8,626 bases of DNA from an uncultured Gemella sp. (GTDB lineage: Bacteria > Bacillota > Bacilli > Staphylococcales > Gemellaceae). Made by a program: the position numbers and the translations under genes. This document shows, piece after piece, positions 1 through 7,598 of this stretch. Position 1 is the first letter of the stretch. Every line of letters starts with the position of its first letter. The stretch spans positions 1 to 8,626 of the forward strand of contig CAKMQF010000095.1 of assembly GCA_927911745.1 (NCBI GenBank), in the 5' to 3' direction. The notes beneath the pieces are model-generated. The model was not told the origin of the DNA. It made no database searches and saw only the letters and a program-made list of their open reading frames with translations.

Positions 1-324
1 TATTTAGATGAAGTTAAGAGTATAATTTCATCTTTTAAAGGCTATAGTGTAGAATTATATGAAGAATGTAAACAATGGATAGAATATCATAGTCAAGACT
101 ATAATATTGATTATATAATAATTTGGGATTTATTAACTGCGGTTTATGTCACTAACCCTGAAATTTTCGAGGATGAAGAGCATCAAGTAGAAATTAACAG
201 AGAATATTTAGAGTTTGGCTATATGAAAAAAGTAAATTATGACGATAAGAAAATAATAATTCCAAAATTAGTAGATAGAAAAAAATATATAGAACTTGTA
301 AAAAATACTTATTCTAAGATATAA
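1..324 (+). CDS. C-terminal part of a probable nucleoside hydrolase (5'-truncated by window edge)
   Basis: An open frame runs from the first base of the window to a TAA, giving 107 residues without a start codon, so the gene begins upstream. Near residues 42-56 it reads WDLLTAVYVTNPEIF. This resembles the late motif of inosine-uridine-preferring nucleoside hydrolases, where an Asp-containing segment is followed by 'aayLl.Pelf'. Those enzymes cleave the N-glycosidic bond of ribonucleosides in cytosolic salvage. The N-terminal DxDxDDxxA metal and ribose-binding motif, which would be decisive, lies outside the window. After the motif come short strands and a charged tail, as expected for the end of this family. 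The gene ends 2 nt before a strong hairpin terminator and converges on the next gene. The coding call is firm; the family call is moderate, from one motif only. Confidence 0.6.
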   Translation, partial: YLDEVKSIISSFKGYSVELYEECKQWIEYHSQDYNIDYIIIWDLLTAVYVTNPEIFEDEEHQVEINREYLEFGYMKKVNYDDKKIIIPKLVDRKKYIELVKNTYSKI

Positions 325-326
325 AT

Positions 327-365
327 AAACACGACTGAAATGTTATGATAATTTCAGTCGTGTTT
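327..365. terminator. Bidirectional rho-independent terminator between convergent genes
   Basis: A perfect 15-bp inverted repeat (AAACACGACTGAAAT at 327-341, its complement at 351-365) encloses a 9-nt loop. Each arm ends in a T run on its own transcript (TGTTTGTTATTAT on plus, TTTATTTAT on minus), so it can stop transcription from both sides. It begins 2 nt after the stop of the plus-strand gene and ends 4 nt before the stop codon of the minus-strand phosphodiesterase gene. This placement is typical of a shared terminator. Confidence 0.93.
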
Positions 366-369
366 GTTA

Positions 370-2130
370 TTATATATTGATTAGTCGTAATATTTTATCG
401 TAATAGGAATAATTATTTTCCAAAATATCTTTTTCATCTTTCACAAGTTCAGGTTCATCGGTAATTATTCCATCAGCAGGGCTTTGTAAGTATCTAGTTA
501 TTAGTGCTGAGTCATTGATTGTCCAAACAAAAACTTGTTTGTTTTCTTTTCTAGCTTGTTCCACTAGACGATCTCTATATGAAAAGTCTTCTATTACGAA
601 AAAGTCAACATTACTATGATGAAAATTTCCGAATTGCAGAGGAATAACATAACCAGTTTCCAAGTTTGGTGCTTTTGTTTCTAACCCTTCCATAACTTTA
701 GAGTTTAGTGACATAAATTTATAATTTTCAAGTTTTAGTCTCTTAACTTCATCAATTAATATGTCAATATAATTAGATGGTTCTGCTCCATGAGGTTTAA
801 GTTCGATTACAAGATTCATGTTTAATTCTTTCGCTTTATTTACAAATTCTTCTAATGATGGAATTTTACTAGTATAATCACCTTGTTTAATTGTTAAACC
901 TACTACTTCATCAAAATTCATATCTTGAACTCGCTTATTCAATCCTGCAAGTCTTTTTAAATTATAATCGTGCATAACTACAAATTTATTGTCTTTTGTT
1001 AGAATAATATCAAATTCAACGTAATCAGCACCAACTTCAGCTGCTCCTTCAAGTGCTTCTATTGAATTCTCTACACCTTTAGCAACATATCCACGGTGAG
1101 CGATAGTCTCAATGTTTTTGTTAACACCATTTCCGTATATATTAAAACCATTCACAAGAACTGCAACAACTATAATTATAGTGGTTAATGTTACTACCAA
1201 TCTTGATTTTTTCTTATTTTCATTAAGATTATTAACAAGTTTTTCGGATATTTCGTTATGATTTATTAGAACTGTTATTAATGAAGTTATAACTGTTACT
1301 TTAGAAATTACACCTAAAAAGAAGATAATTCCACTTATCGAAGAGAAAAATAGTGTTTGTATAATTGGATTATTACCGTCATTATCGAAATAGATGCAAA
1401 TGTATGTAATTATACCAGTTAAAACTGCAGCAATTAATAAATATATTATTTCAAATAATAGAATAGTTAAGACTAGTTTTCTTTTGCCAGTTTTTGTAAG
1501 TTCCCAACTTCTTTTAATACTATCTAGTATATTTTCATCTCCAACAGCAGTTAGTGGAAGGGTAAAAATTAGTCTAAGATTCAGATAAGCAAAAACTATC
1601 ATAATTAATCCCCATACGATAAGCCCACTGTTAGTCTTCATAATTTCACTACTTATAAATTTTGGTATAAATAAATTCTTTGCAAGAACAGATTTTACCC
1701 CAAGATTTATCGTAGGTATAGTTATTAAAAAGTAGAATATAAAGAATAAGGTTTGAAACCCTGCAAGATTTTTTGTCTTGGTCCACGCATTATCTAATAT
1801 ACTTCGAAATGAATATTGTTTTTCTGTTAATTGACCGTAAATGGTAAAGGTTAGTATAGAAAACTCAATAAACATAAAAAATGCTACAATAAGAACTAAT
1901 AAGTTTAAAATCACAAAACTATAGGGATTAGTGAGGATATGTAGAATATTGTTCTTATCTAAATGCTCTTCACCTGCAAGTGTAAGAGCGAGTTGGAAGA
2001 TTCTAGATATAAGCCATAAACCACAAATAAGTATCAGCTGAATAATTGCGGCGATAGATATATATGTAAACTTATAACGATTTATATTTTTTAGTACATT
2101 GGAAAATAAATTATAAATCTTGAAATCCAT
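370..2130 (-). CDS. Membrane-anchored glycerophosphodiester phosphodiesterase
   Basis: This 586-residue protein has two parts. Residues about 1-330 are hydrophobic, with roughly seven or eight membrane helices (near 20-42, 72-98, 124-143, 168-190, 218-246, 258-290 and 309-328). This matches the membrane domain often fused to phosphodiesterases in Firmicutes. Residues about 340-570 are a GDPD TIM barrel: AHRG (His345, Arg346), Glu354 of EN, VEFD (Glu372, Asp374), catalytic-type His387 in VMHD, IELK (Glu443, Lys445), VWTIND and a final DGIITDEP. Family members hydrolyse glycerophosphodiesters from lipid or teichoic acid turnover to sn-glycerol-3-phosphate and an alcohol. The exact substrate here is not known. 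All key residues are present and the length is normal. The start is supported by GTGAGG five bases before the ATG. The gene is monocistronic, divergent from scrA and convergent with the gene at the left edge. Confidence 0.93.
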   Translation of the reverse strand: MDFKIYNLFSNVLKNINRYKFTYISIAAIIQLILICGLWLISRIFQLALTLAGEEHLDKNNILHILTNPYSFVILNLLVLIVAFFMFIEFSILTFTIYGQLTEKQYSFRSILDNAWTKTKNLAGFQTLFFIFYFLITIPTINLGVKSVLAKNLFIPKFISSEIMKTNSGLIVWGLIMIVFAYLNLRLIFTLPLTAVGDENILDSIKRSWELTKTGKRKLVLTILLFEIIYLLIAAVLTGIITYICIYFDNDGNNPIIQTLFFSSISGIIFFLGVISKVTVITSLITVLINHNEISEKLVNNLNENKKKSRLVVTLTTIIIVVAVLVNGFNIYGNGVNKNIETIAHRGYVAKGVENSIEALEGAAEVGADYVEFDIILTKDNKFVVMHDYNLKRLAGLNKRVQDMNFDEVVGLTIKQGDYTSKIPSLEEFVNKAKELNMNLVIELKPHGAEPSNYIDILIDEVKRLKLENYKFMSLNSKVMEGLETKAPNLETGYVIPLQFGNFHHSNVDFFVIEDFSYRDRLVEQARKENKQVFVWTINDSALITRYLQSPADGIITDEPELVKDEKDILENNYSYYDKILRLINI

Positions 2131-2167
2131 GATAACCTCACTTTCTATAGTATTTTTATGCTACTAG

Positions 2168-2196
2168 ATTATATCAAAATTACTATTTTCAAGCAA
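2168..2196 (-). promoter_or_regulatory. Extended -10 promoter of the phosphodiesterase gene
   Basis: On the minus strand, TTGCTT (2191-2196) is followed by a 17-nt spacer and a perfect TATAAT (2168-2173), preceded by TGA, i.e. a TGn extended -10. It lies about 37 bp upstream of the ATG. The -35 match is weak, which fits an extended -10 promoter. It is about 28 bp from the nearer sucrose operator, so regulation by the same repressor is possible but not shown. Confidence 0.72.
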
Positions 2197-2221
2197 GGAT
2201 AAGAAGTATTTAAAAATAAAT

Positions 2222-2240
2222 ATGGTAACGTTACTTTTTT
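2222..2240. promoter_or_regulatory. Operator 1, LacI/ScrR-type palindrome upstream of scrA
   Basis: The 10-bp perfect palindrome GTAACGTTAC (2225-2234) has the central CG typical of LacI-GalR family operators. It sits just upstream of the -35 box of the scr promoter. With its flanks it forms ATGGTAACGTTACTTTTTT, whose exact reverse complement is found at the second operator. The likely ligand is a sucrose-operon repressor of the ScrR type. No such regulator is encoded in the window. Confidence 0.8.
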
Positions 2241-2243
2241 CTC

Positions 2244-2273
2244 TTGACATTTATGGTAGAAGAGGTGTACAAT
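2244..2273 (+). promoter_or_regulatory. Promoter of the scrABK operon
   Basis: A perfect -35 TTGACA (2244-2249) is followed by an 18-nt spacer and -10 TACAAT (2268-2273). The start of transcription would fall near 2280, inside operator 2. Operator 1 lies directly upstream of the -35. A repressor on both sites would therefore block both polymerase binding and escape. Confidence 0.88.
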
Positions 2274-2292
2274 AAAAAAGTAACGTTACCAT
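2274..2292. promoter_or_regulatory. Operator 2, inverted copy of operator 1 over the scr start site
   Basis: The same GTAACGTTAC palindrome (2280-2289) recurs in a 19-nt sequence that is the exact reverse complement of operator 1 with its flanks. The centre-to-centre distance between the two operators is 55 bp, close to five helical turns, which would allow a looped repressor tetramer or cooperative dimers. It overlaps the predicted transcription start. A CcpA cre reading is poor because outer positions do not match. Confidence 0.8.
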
Positions 2293-2354
2293 TATTGTTT
2301 GGTAAATGTTAAGAGTCATTATATAAAATTTAAAAATACAAAGGAGAAAGAACT

Positions 2355-3857
2355 ATGGACTTAAAAAAAGTTGTTAAAGAAGTTGTTGAACATAGTGGTG
2401 GTGAGGAAAACTTACGCTCTGTTGTTCACTGTGCAACTCGTCTTCGTTTAGAATTAAACGATGAAAAAAAATATAATAAAGAAAAATTAGAAGATATTGA
2501 AGGTGTTAAAGGTGTATTCTTTAACAATGGTCAACTTCAATTAATCTTCGGAAGTGGTCTTGTTCAACAAGTATACGCTAAGTACAATGAGGTATACAAA
2601 GGTGGAGCTTCTAGTGAAGAAGAAGGTGAAAAAACTACTTCTAAAAAACCAAAAGGAAATCCACTACAGCGTTTTGTAAAAATGTTAAGTGATATTTTCG
2701 TTCCGATTATCCCAGCGATCGTTGCTGGTGGTCTTTTAATGGGTATCAATAACGTCTTAACAGCTAAAGATTTATTCTACACTGGTAAATCAGTTATTGA
2801 AGCTAACCCAGGTATAGCAGGTCTTGCTGATATGGTTAACGTATTTGCCAATGCGCCGTTTGTATTCTTACCAGTATTAATTGGGTTTTCTGCAACTAAA
2901 CGTTTTGGTGGAAATCCATATTTAGGAGCTGCTCTTGCAATGTTAATGGTTCACCCAGATGTGATGAACTTTTACGTATTTGGTAAATTAGATCCAGCTA
3001 CAAACCAACTTCTTGCACCAGCATTAGATATCGTTAATCAAAGTGGTCAAGCGGTAGATGGATTACAAAGAGTTACCACTCTTGGTTATTGGGATGTATT
3101 TGGATTTAAGATTGCTAAAGTAGGGTACCAAGGAACAGTATTACCAATCCTTGCAGCTGCTTGGTTATTAGCAACAGTTGAGAAATTCTTACGTCGTGTA
3201 ACTCCATCATGGTTAGATAACTTAACTACACCATTAGTTTCATTATTCGTAACTGGATTCGTAACATTCGCATGGATGGGGCCTGTTCTTCGTGAAGCTG
3301 GGACTTTACTAGGTCAAGGATTACAATGGTTATACATGCAAGGTGGATTCGTAGGAGCAGGTATCTTCGGTTTATTCTACGCACCAATCGTAATCACTGG
3401 ATTACACCAAAGCTTCTCAGCTATTGAAACTCAATTACTAGCTGCAACAGGATTAACATTTATCTTCCCAATCGCATCTATGTCTAACGTAGCACAAGGT
3501 GCAGCGGTTCTTGCAGTATTAGTATTCTCTAAAAACACAAAAATGAAATCAATCTCGTCAGCATCTGGAATTTCTGCATTACTAGGTATTACAGAGCCAG
3601 CTATGTTCGGGGTTAACTTAAGACTTAGATATCCATTCTACGGAGCTATTGCGGGAAGTGCGGTAGGAAGTGCATGGATTGGATTAAACAAAGTATTTGC
3701 ATCAGCATTAGGAGCAGCTGGTCTTCCAGGATTCTTATCAATTCCTGCTAACCACTGGTCAACATTTGGTATTGGTTTAGCAATATCATTTATCGTTTCA
3801 TTCTCAGTAACAGCATACTTCTTCAAAACTAAGAAGGAACTTGTAAATGCTAGCTAA
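2355..3857 (+). CDS. scrA: Sucrose-type PTS transporter, IIBC component
   Basis: This 500-residue protein takes up and phosphorylates a disaccharide, most likely sucrose to sucrose-6-phosphate. Residues 1-80 form a IIB domain with the phosphocysteine motif VVHCATRLR (Cys26). A charged linker (about 83-103) leads to a IIC membrane domain with many helices, including TGLHQSF (348-354) and the conserved GITEPAMFGV (411-420). There is no IIA domain at the C-terminus; fused sucrose transporters of streptococci are around 660 residues. Phosphate must therefore come from a separate glucose-type IIA elsewhere in the genome. Substrate is inferred from scrB and scrK downstream; trehalose-type relatives share the layout. 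AAGGAG (2341-2346) lies 8 nt before the ATG. Codon use is less AT-rich than in the genes at the right end, suggesting high expression. The last 11 nt overlap scrB. Confidence 0.93.
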   Translation: MDLKKVVKEVVEHSGGEENLRSVVHCATRLRLELNDEKKYNKEKLEDIEGVKGVFFNNGQLQLIFGSGLVQQVYAKYNEVYKGGASSEEEGEKTTSKKPKGNPLQRFVKMLSDIFVPIIPAIVAGGLLMGINNVLTAKDLFYTGKSVIEANPGIAGLADMVNVFANAPFVFLPVLIGFSATKRFGGNPYLGAALAMLMVHPDVMNFYVFGKLDPATNQLLAPALDIVNQSGQAVDGLQRVTTLGYWDVFGFKIAKVGYQGTVLPILAAAWLLATVEKFLRRVTPSWLDNLTTPLVSLFVTGFVTFAWMGPVLREAGTLLGQGLQWLYMQGGFVGAGIFGLFYAPIVITGLHQSFSAIETQLLAATGLTFIFPIASMSNVAQGAAVLAVLVFSKNTKMKSISSASGISALLGITEPAMFGVNLRLRYPFYGAIAGSAVGSAWIGLNKVFASALGAAGLPGFLSIPANHWSTFGIGLAISFIVSFSVTAYFFKTKKELVNAS

Positions 3858-5158
3858 TAACTGGAAACAAAATCTTCATTTAGAACCTACAAAAGGTTGG
3901 CTTAATGATCCGAATGGATTAGCCTACTTTAAAGGTAAATATCATATTTTTCACCAATATTCTTACGAAGTGGAAGGTGGTTTAAAACTTTGGTATTACT
4001 ATACTAGTTGTGACCTAAAAAATTATGAAGATCGTGGCGTATTCCTTACACCAACTATAGAAGAAGAAAAAAGTGGTGTTTATTCAGGAAGTGCTAATAT
4101 AGAAGATGGAAAACTAGTCTTCTACTACACAGGAAATGTGAAATATAAAGGTGATTATGACTACGTTCATGAAGGACGTGGTCATAATACCATATCTTTT
4201 GAAACGGAAGATGGAATTAATTTTACTGAGAAAAAATGTCTGTTAACAACAGATGATTATCCTAACATGTCAAATCATGTTAGAGATCCAAAAAATATTT
4301 GAAAAAAATGGAAAAAGCTATCTAGTTCTTGGAGCTAGAGATAGCAATGATTATGGATGTTTATTAGTATTCGATAAGGATACTCTTAAACCATATAAAA
4401 CTATTTATTCAGAAAAAAATCTAGGATTTATGTGGGAATGCCCAGATTATTTCGAAGTAGATGGAAAAGAAATATTTATGTTCTCACCTCAAGGTATTAC
4501 AAGAATGTATCCAAATTATGGAAATATGTATCAAATTGGATATTCTGTAGTAGAAGAGGGTATTGAGAATGTTGATAAATTAGATAACTTCACGTTATTA
4601 GATTATGGACATGATTTTTATGCTTCACAAACATTCTTAGATGAAGATAATAATCGAGTACTTATAGGTTGGATGTATGTTCCAGATAGTAGCTATACTA
4701 ATCCAACTACAAAGTTTGGTTATCAAAACTGTCTAACTGTGCCGCGTGTAGTGAATTACAAAGATGGTAAAGTTAGACAAACGTTACACAAATCGGTAAA
4801 AGATTTATTAGGTAGCGATATTAAATCTAACGACTTTAACAAAAATACATGGTATTATAAACAAGAACATGGTAAAGAATTTGAAATTAGCGTAGCTGAT
4901 TTTAAAGTAAGCTATGACAACAAAGAATTGAAAATTTCTTTTGGAACTAGTGGTTATGGAAGAGATGATAGAAAATATAAACTGGATTTAGAAAATGTAG
5001 AAATAGTATTTGATAGTTCATCTATTGAATTATTTGCTAATGATGGATCATTTGCACTTTCAACAAGATTTTATCCAGAAAATCACAATGTTAATATCTC
5101 AGCCACTGATTATTTAGCGAAAGAACTTGGAGCAATCGAAATTAGAGAGGAGAACTAA
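3847..5158 (+). pseudogene. scrB: Sucrose-6-phosphate hydrolase (GH32), broken by one frameshift
   Basis: The enzyme would hydrolyse sucrose-6-phosphate to glucose-6-phosphate and fructose in the cytosol. All three GH32 catalytic motifs are present: WLNDPNG (nucleophile Asp21), RDP (Asp147) and ECP (Glu197 after frame repair). The C-terminal beta-sandwich shows IELFANDGS and STRFYP. The first frame stops at TGA 4300-4302; the rest continues in another frame from about 4295. A run of six A (4290-4295) is the break: with five A the frame reads RDPKIFEKNGK, as in the family. The repaired protein is about 436 residues, somewhat short for GH32 but complete in motifs. The start overlaps scrA by 11 nt with AAGGAA 7 nt upstream, so translation is probably coupled. 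A homopolymer sequencing error would mean the gene is functional; otherwise it is truncated at 151 residues before the acid/base residue. Confidence 0.9.
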
Positions 5159-5159
5159 A

Positions 5160-6096
5160 ATGGCTGTTTTATGTATAGGGGAAATGCTAATTGACTTTAT
5201 TGGAGAAGGTGTAGGAACAATCGATAAAGTGAAATCGTTTAAAAAAGAGGCTGGTGGATGTGTAGCTAACGTTGCTTGTGTTGCCCAAAAACTAGGTCAT
5301 AAGAGTTATTTATTAACATCACTTGGACAAGATGGTTTTGGTGATTTCTAGAAAATACTTTAAAAAATGAAAATGTAGACTGTAAATATGTAAGTCGCAA
5401 AGCTGATAGTTTTACACCATTAGCATTTGTTTCTTTAGATGAAACTGGGGACCGTTCATTTAGTTTTTACTTCAAAGGTTCATCAACATTAAGAATTAGT
5501 AAGGAAGATGTTGAAAAAGTTGATTTATCTGAAATTGAAGCAATTCACTTTGCAAGTATTGCAATTCAAGAAGAATCAAAAGATAGCCATCATTATTACT
5601 GAAAAAAGCTAAAGAAGCAGGAGTGTTAATTTCTTTTGATGTTAACTTACGATTCAATCTTTGGGATGATCATAAGGTGTATCTTGAAACTATTAAAGAA
5701 TTCTTACCTTATGTTGATGTAATTAAGGTTGCTGATAATGAATTAGAATTCTTAACAGGAACTACTAATATTGAAGAAGCATTGAAAAAAGACTTTAGCC
5801 ATATGAAAGTTGTTCTTTATACTAAAGGAGAACACGGTGCAGAAGTTTATTATGAAAATCATAAAGTGGTAACTGAAATACCAAACATTAAAGCAGTTGA
5901 TACTACTGGGGCTGGGGATGCTTTTGCTGGTTCATTCTTATCGAAACTATTAAATCATGAAGTTCTTAATAACATTTCAGAAGAAGAATTAGCTCAAATG
6001 GCAAAATTTGCGACAAACTACGCTAGTTTAACAACTACAAAAACAGGTGCAATTTCAAGTTACTTAACAGAAGAAGAATATAATAGTTTAATATAA
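5160..6096 (+). pseudogene. scrK: Fructokinase (PfkB/ribokinase family), broken by two frameshifts
   Basis: It would phosphorylate the fructose released by ScrB. The N-terminus MAVLCIGEMLIDF, the GGCVANVA motif (about 39-46) and the C-terminal DTTGAGDAFAGSF are the family signatures; the latter contains the catalytic Asp. Three frame segments are needed: 5160-5351 (ends at TAG), about 5349-5602 (ends at TGA) and about 5590-6096. Both breaks look like the loss of one base: TTCTAG should be TTCTTAG near 5349, giving GDFLENTLKN, and AGCCATCA should probably be AGCCCATCA near 5588, giving DSPSLLLKKAKEAG. Repaired length is 312 residues, normal for the family. The start ATG follows the scrB stop by one base, with AGGAG (5148-5152) 7 nt upstream. 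No base other than these indels looks decayed, so sequencing error or a very recent loss fits best. Confidence 0.9.
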
Positions 6097-6133
6097 ATTT
6101 AAAAAGTTTGTATAAAAACTTAAAGATGTAGTG

Positions 6134-6186
6134 GTTTATTGATAACTAAATTCGTTTTATAAAAGCTTTTTAGATATCTAATAAAC
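6134..6186. repeat. Long imperfect hairpin in the scrK 3' region
   Basis: GTTTATTGATAACTAAA (6134-6150) pairs with 6169-6186, interrupted only by one bulged A and one mismatch. The 3' arm contains the 12-bp palindrome TTAGATATCTAA (6170-6181), and the loop contains AAAAGCTTTT (6161-6170). It lacks a T tail, so it is not an ordinary terminator. It stands 5 nt before the next hairpin. It could protect the mRNA 3' end or be part of a dispersed intergenic repeat; neither is proven. Confidence 0.55.
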
Positions 6187-6191
6187 TTTGT

Positions 6192-6255
6192 GGGAGTGAC
6201 TCAACAAAATTGATTTCTCTGAAATCATGAGTTTTGGGTTACTCCCTTATTTTTG
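6192..6255 (+). terminator. Probable terminator of the scr operon, long imperfect hairpin with T-rich tail
   Basis: Two 26-nt arms (6192-6217 and 6221-6246) with a TCT loop pair through a GGGAGT/ACTCCC base and a TGATTTC/GAAATCA top, with G-U pairs and a few mismatches between. The tail TTATTTTTG follows directly. The GGGAGT...ACTCCC base recalls dispersed intergenic terminator-like repeats of Staphylococcaceae and relatives; membership of such a family is inference. Confidence 0.75.
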
Positions 6256-6459
6256 TAATCTTTTTTATTTTAAAGTAAGTTCTACTTAATAGGTTTAAAT
6301 CTAATATAGATTTTCTGATGAAAACAGAATAATTTGTTATTATATTGTTTTTTTTATTGCAGTTGTTTTTAAAGTGTTTTTTTGTTATACTACAAGTGAT
6401 CATGCTGAGTAAGAGGAAAGGTTTTACGTGTTGTTATATCAATAAAGGGGGATTTTGTT
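6256..6459. other. AT-rich intergenic region ahead of the lipoprotein gene
   Basis: Together with 6097-6255 this makes a 363-bp gap without a convincing gene. It holds T-rich tracts, the promoter at 6363-6391 and a leader of about 60 nt that ends in a strong ribosome binding site, AAAGGGGG (6444-6451), 8 nt before the ATG. I see no riboswitch-like fold, tRNA or short ORF with its own Shine-Dalgarno sequence. Confidence 0.6.
6363..6391 (+). promoter_or_regulatory. Extended -10 promoter of the lipoprotein gene
   Basis: TTGTTT (6363-6368), a 17-nt spacer and TATACT (6386-6391), with TGT directly before the -10 (TGn extension). The predicted start is near 6398, leaving a leader of about 60 nt. 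No promoter is evident between the lipoprotein and the methyltransferase gene, so this one may serve both. Confidence 0.7.
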
Positions 6460-7515
6460 ATGAAAAATTTTATGAGAATTTTGTATATTGTTTTTGCTGT
6501 TGTTGTAATGTCTGGATGTAGTGAGAAAAATACTAAAGAAGATTATGATTTTTCAATAATATCAAAGAATAAAGTATCTCTTTTTAAACAGGAAAATGGT
6601 TCGATAAAATTACAAAAAGAGATAAAACGAAGTCAAGAGTATGGCTTTTTAAAAGAGGATTATTATGATCTAAAAGATAAGGTGTTTTTAAAAACAACAG
6701 TAGTTGGAAAAGATGCCTTACTTGCAAAAATAGATAAAGAGTCGTTAAATATTAAATTAAAAGAAGATAATTCAGAGCCATATACATTTACAAACTATAA
6801 AAATAAAATATATGCTACAACTTTATTTGCTAATAGTTTTAATATAATAGAATATGATGAAAATTTTAAAGAGGTATATAAAAAGGAGTTTAAAAAAGAG
6901 GGAGTAAATGTAACAAATGATATTCAAGTTTATAAAGATAATATATATATTCTTGGTGGAAATATAGATAAAAATAATCAATTAAGAAATTTGATATGGA
7001 AGTTTGATTTGAATTGCAATCTTGTGGAAGAAATAGATTTAAATTATAGCCAAGGGGGATACATGAGATTTTATATAAAAGATGATGTTATTTATTTATC
7101 TCAAAACTCTCAAGGCTTAACTGAAAAAAATGAACCAAAAGGTAGTAACAAATTATTAAAATATGACTTAAATACAAAAAATACTGAGTTGATAACTTTA
7201 AACTATGCTTATCCTCTAAATATTTATCCAGATGGAGATAATCTAATAGTAGAGCATTATAGTTTATATGTTCCTAATTATACATGGACTATTTTAGATA
7301 CAAAAAATAACAAACAAAAAATTATTTATTTCAATGATAGACCTAAAAATGAAGATAAACCGCCGTTTTTTAATCAAGATAAAATGAATTATTACTTCTT
7401 ATTCGATGATAAACTATATGTTTATGACAAAAAAACATTAGAAGAGAGGGTATATAGTTTATCTGATTTTAGTATAACGGATGCATATATATCAGTTATC
7501 AAAAATGGTGAATAG
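6460..7515 (+). CDS. Uncharacterised lipoprotein with beta-propeller-like repeats
   Basis: I do not recognise a family. The 351-residue protein starts with a lipoprotein signal peptide: basic MKNFMR, a hydrophobic core, and lipobox VMSGC with Cys20 as the expected lipidated residue. It should be anchored on the outer face of the membrane. The rest, very rich in Lys, Asn and Tyr, has about six loosely similar units of the form 'dd-kiYv...l.kyD......e' (near 71-92, 112-133, 158-183, 207-236, 259-280 and 315-330). This pattern suggests a beta-propeller or a similar repeated sheet fold; the fold is inference. There are no catalytic motifs that I can name. AAAGGGGG lies 8 nt upstream of the ATG. 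The gene has its own promoter and is followed after 83 nt, without a visible terminator, by the methyltransferase gene. Its composition is more AT-rich than the scr genes. Confidence 0.85.
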   Translation: MKNFMRILYIVFAVVVMSGCSEKNTKEDYDFSIISKNKVSLFKQENGSIKLQKEIKRSQEYGFLKEDYYDLKDKVFLKTTVVGKDALLAKIDKESLNIKLKEDNSEPYTFTNYKNKIYATTLFANSFNIIEYDENFKEVYKKEFKKEGVNVTNDIQVYKDNIYILGGNIDKNNQLRNLIWKFDLNCNLVEEIDLNYSQGGYMRFYIKDDVIYLSQNSQGLTEKNEPKGSNKLLKYDLNTKNTELITLNYAYPLNIYPDGDNLIVEHYSLYVPNYTWTILDTKNNKQKIIYFNDRPKNEDKPPFFNQDKMNYYFLFDDKLYVYDKKTLEERVYSLSDFSITDAYISVIKNGE

Positions 7516-7598
7516 TATGCAAATATAGCAAGGTAATTTATGTAAATATTCATTTAGAATATTAGAAATAAGTTAAGATGTCAAAGGTGAACAAAATT

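Noticed and set aside
1394..1588. Open frame of 64 codons on the plus strand
   Set aside because: It lies wholly inside the phosphodiesterase gene on the opposite strand, with no ribosome binding site or recognisable product.
2222..2292. Catabolite repression (CcpA cre) sites
   Set aside because: The two palindromes share the central CG with cre, but the outer positions fail the TGWNANCGNTNWCA pattern. The exact duplicate arrangement around a sugar operon promoter fits a local LacI-family repressor better.
2564..2749. Minus-strand open frame inside scrA
   Set aside because: It is an antisense shadow of a well-supported gene, with no start signal of its own. The same holds for the minus-strand frame at 3638-3826.
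4288..4302. A AAA AAT heptamer in the scrB frame, resembling a programmed -1 frameshift site
   Set aside because: The sequence is in the right phase for -1 slippage, but the remaining scrB frame requires a +1 (or -2) shift. A -1 shift would not enter it, so canonical programmed frameshifting cannot rescue the enzyme.
6161..6181. Adjacent short palindromes AAAAGCTTTT and TTAGATATCTAA as separate protein-binding operators
   Set aside because: They are better explained as the loop and 3' arm of the larger 6134-6186 hairpin, and no promoter lies next to them.
7578..7580. Upstream ATG as methyltransferase start
   Set aside because: No Shine-Dalgarno sequence precedes it, whereas AAAGGTG at 7583-7589 is well placed for the in-frame ATG at 7599.
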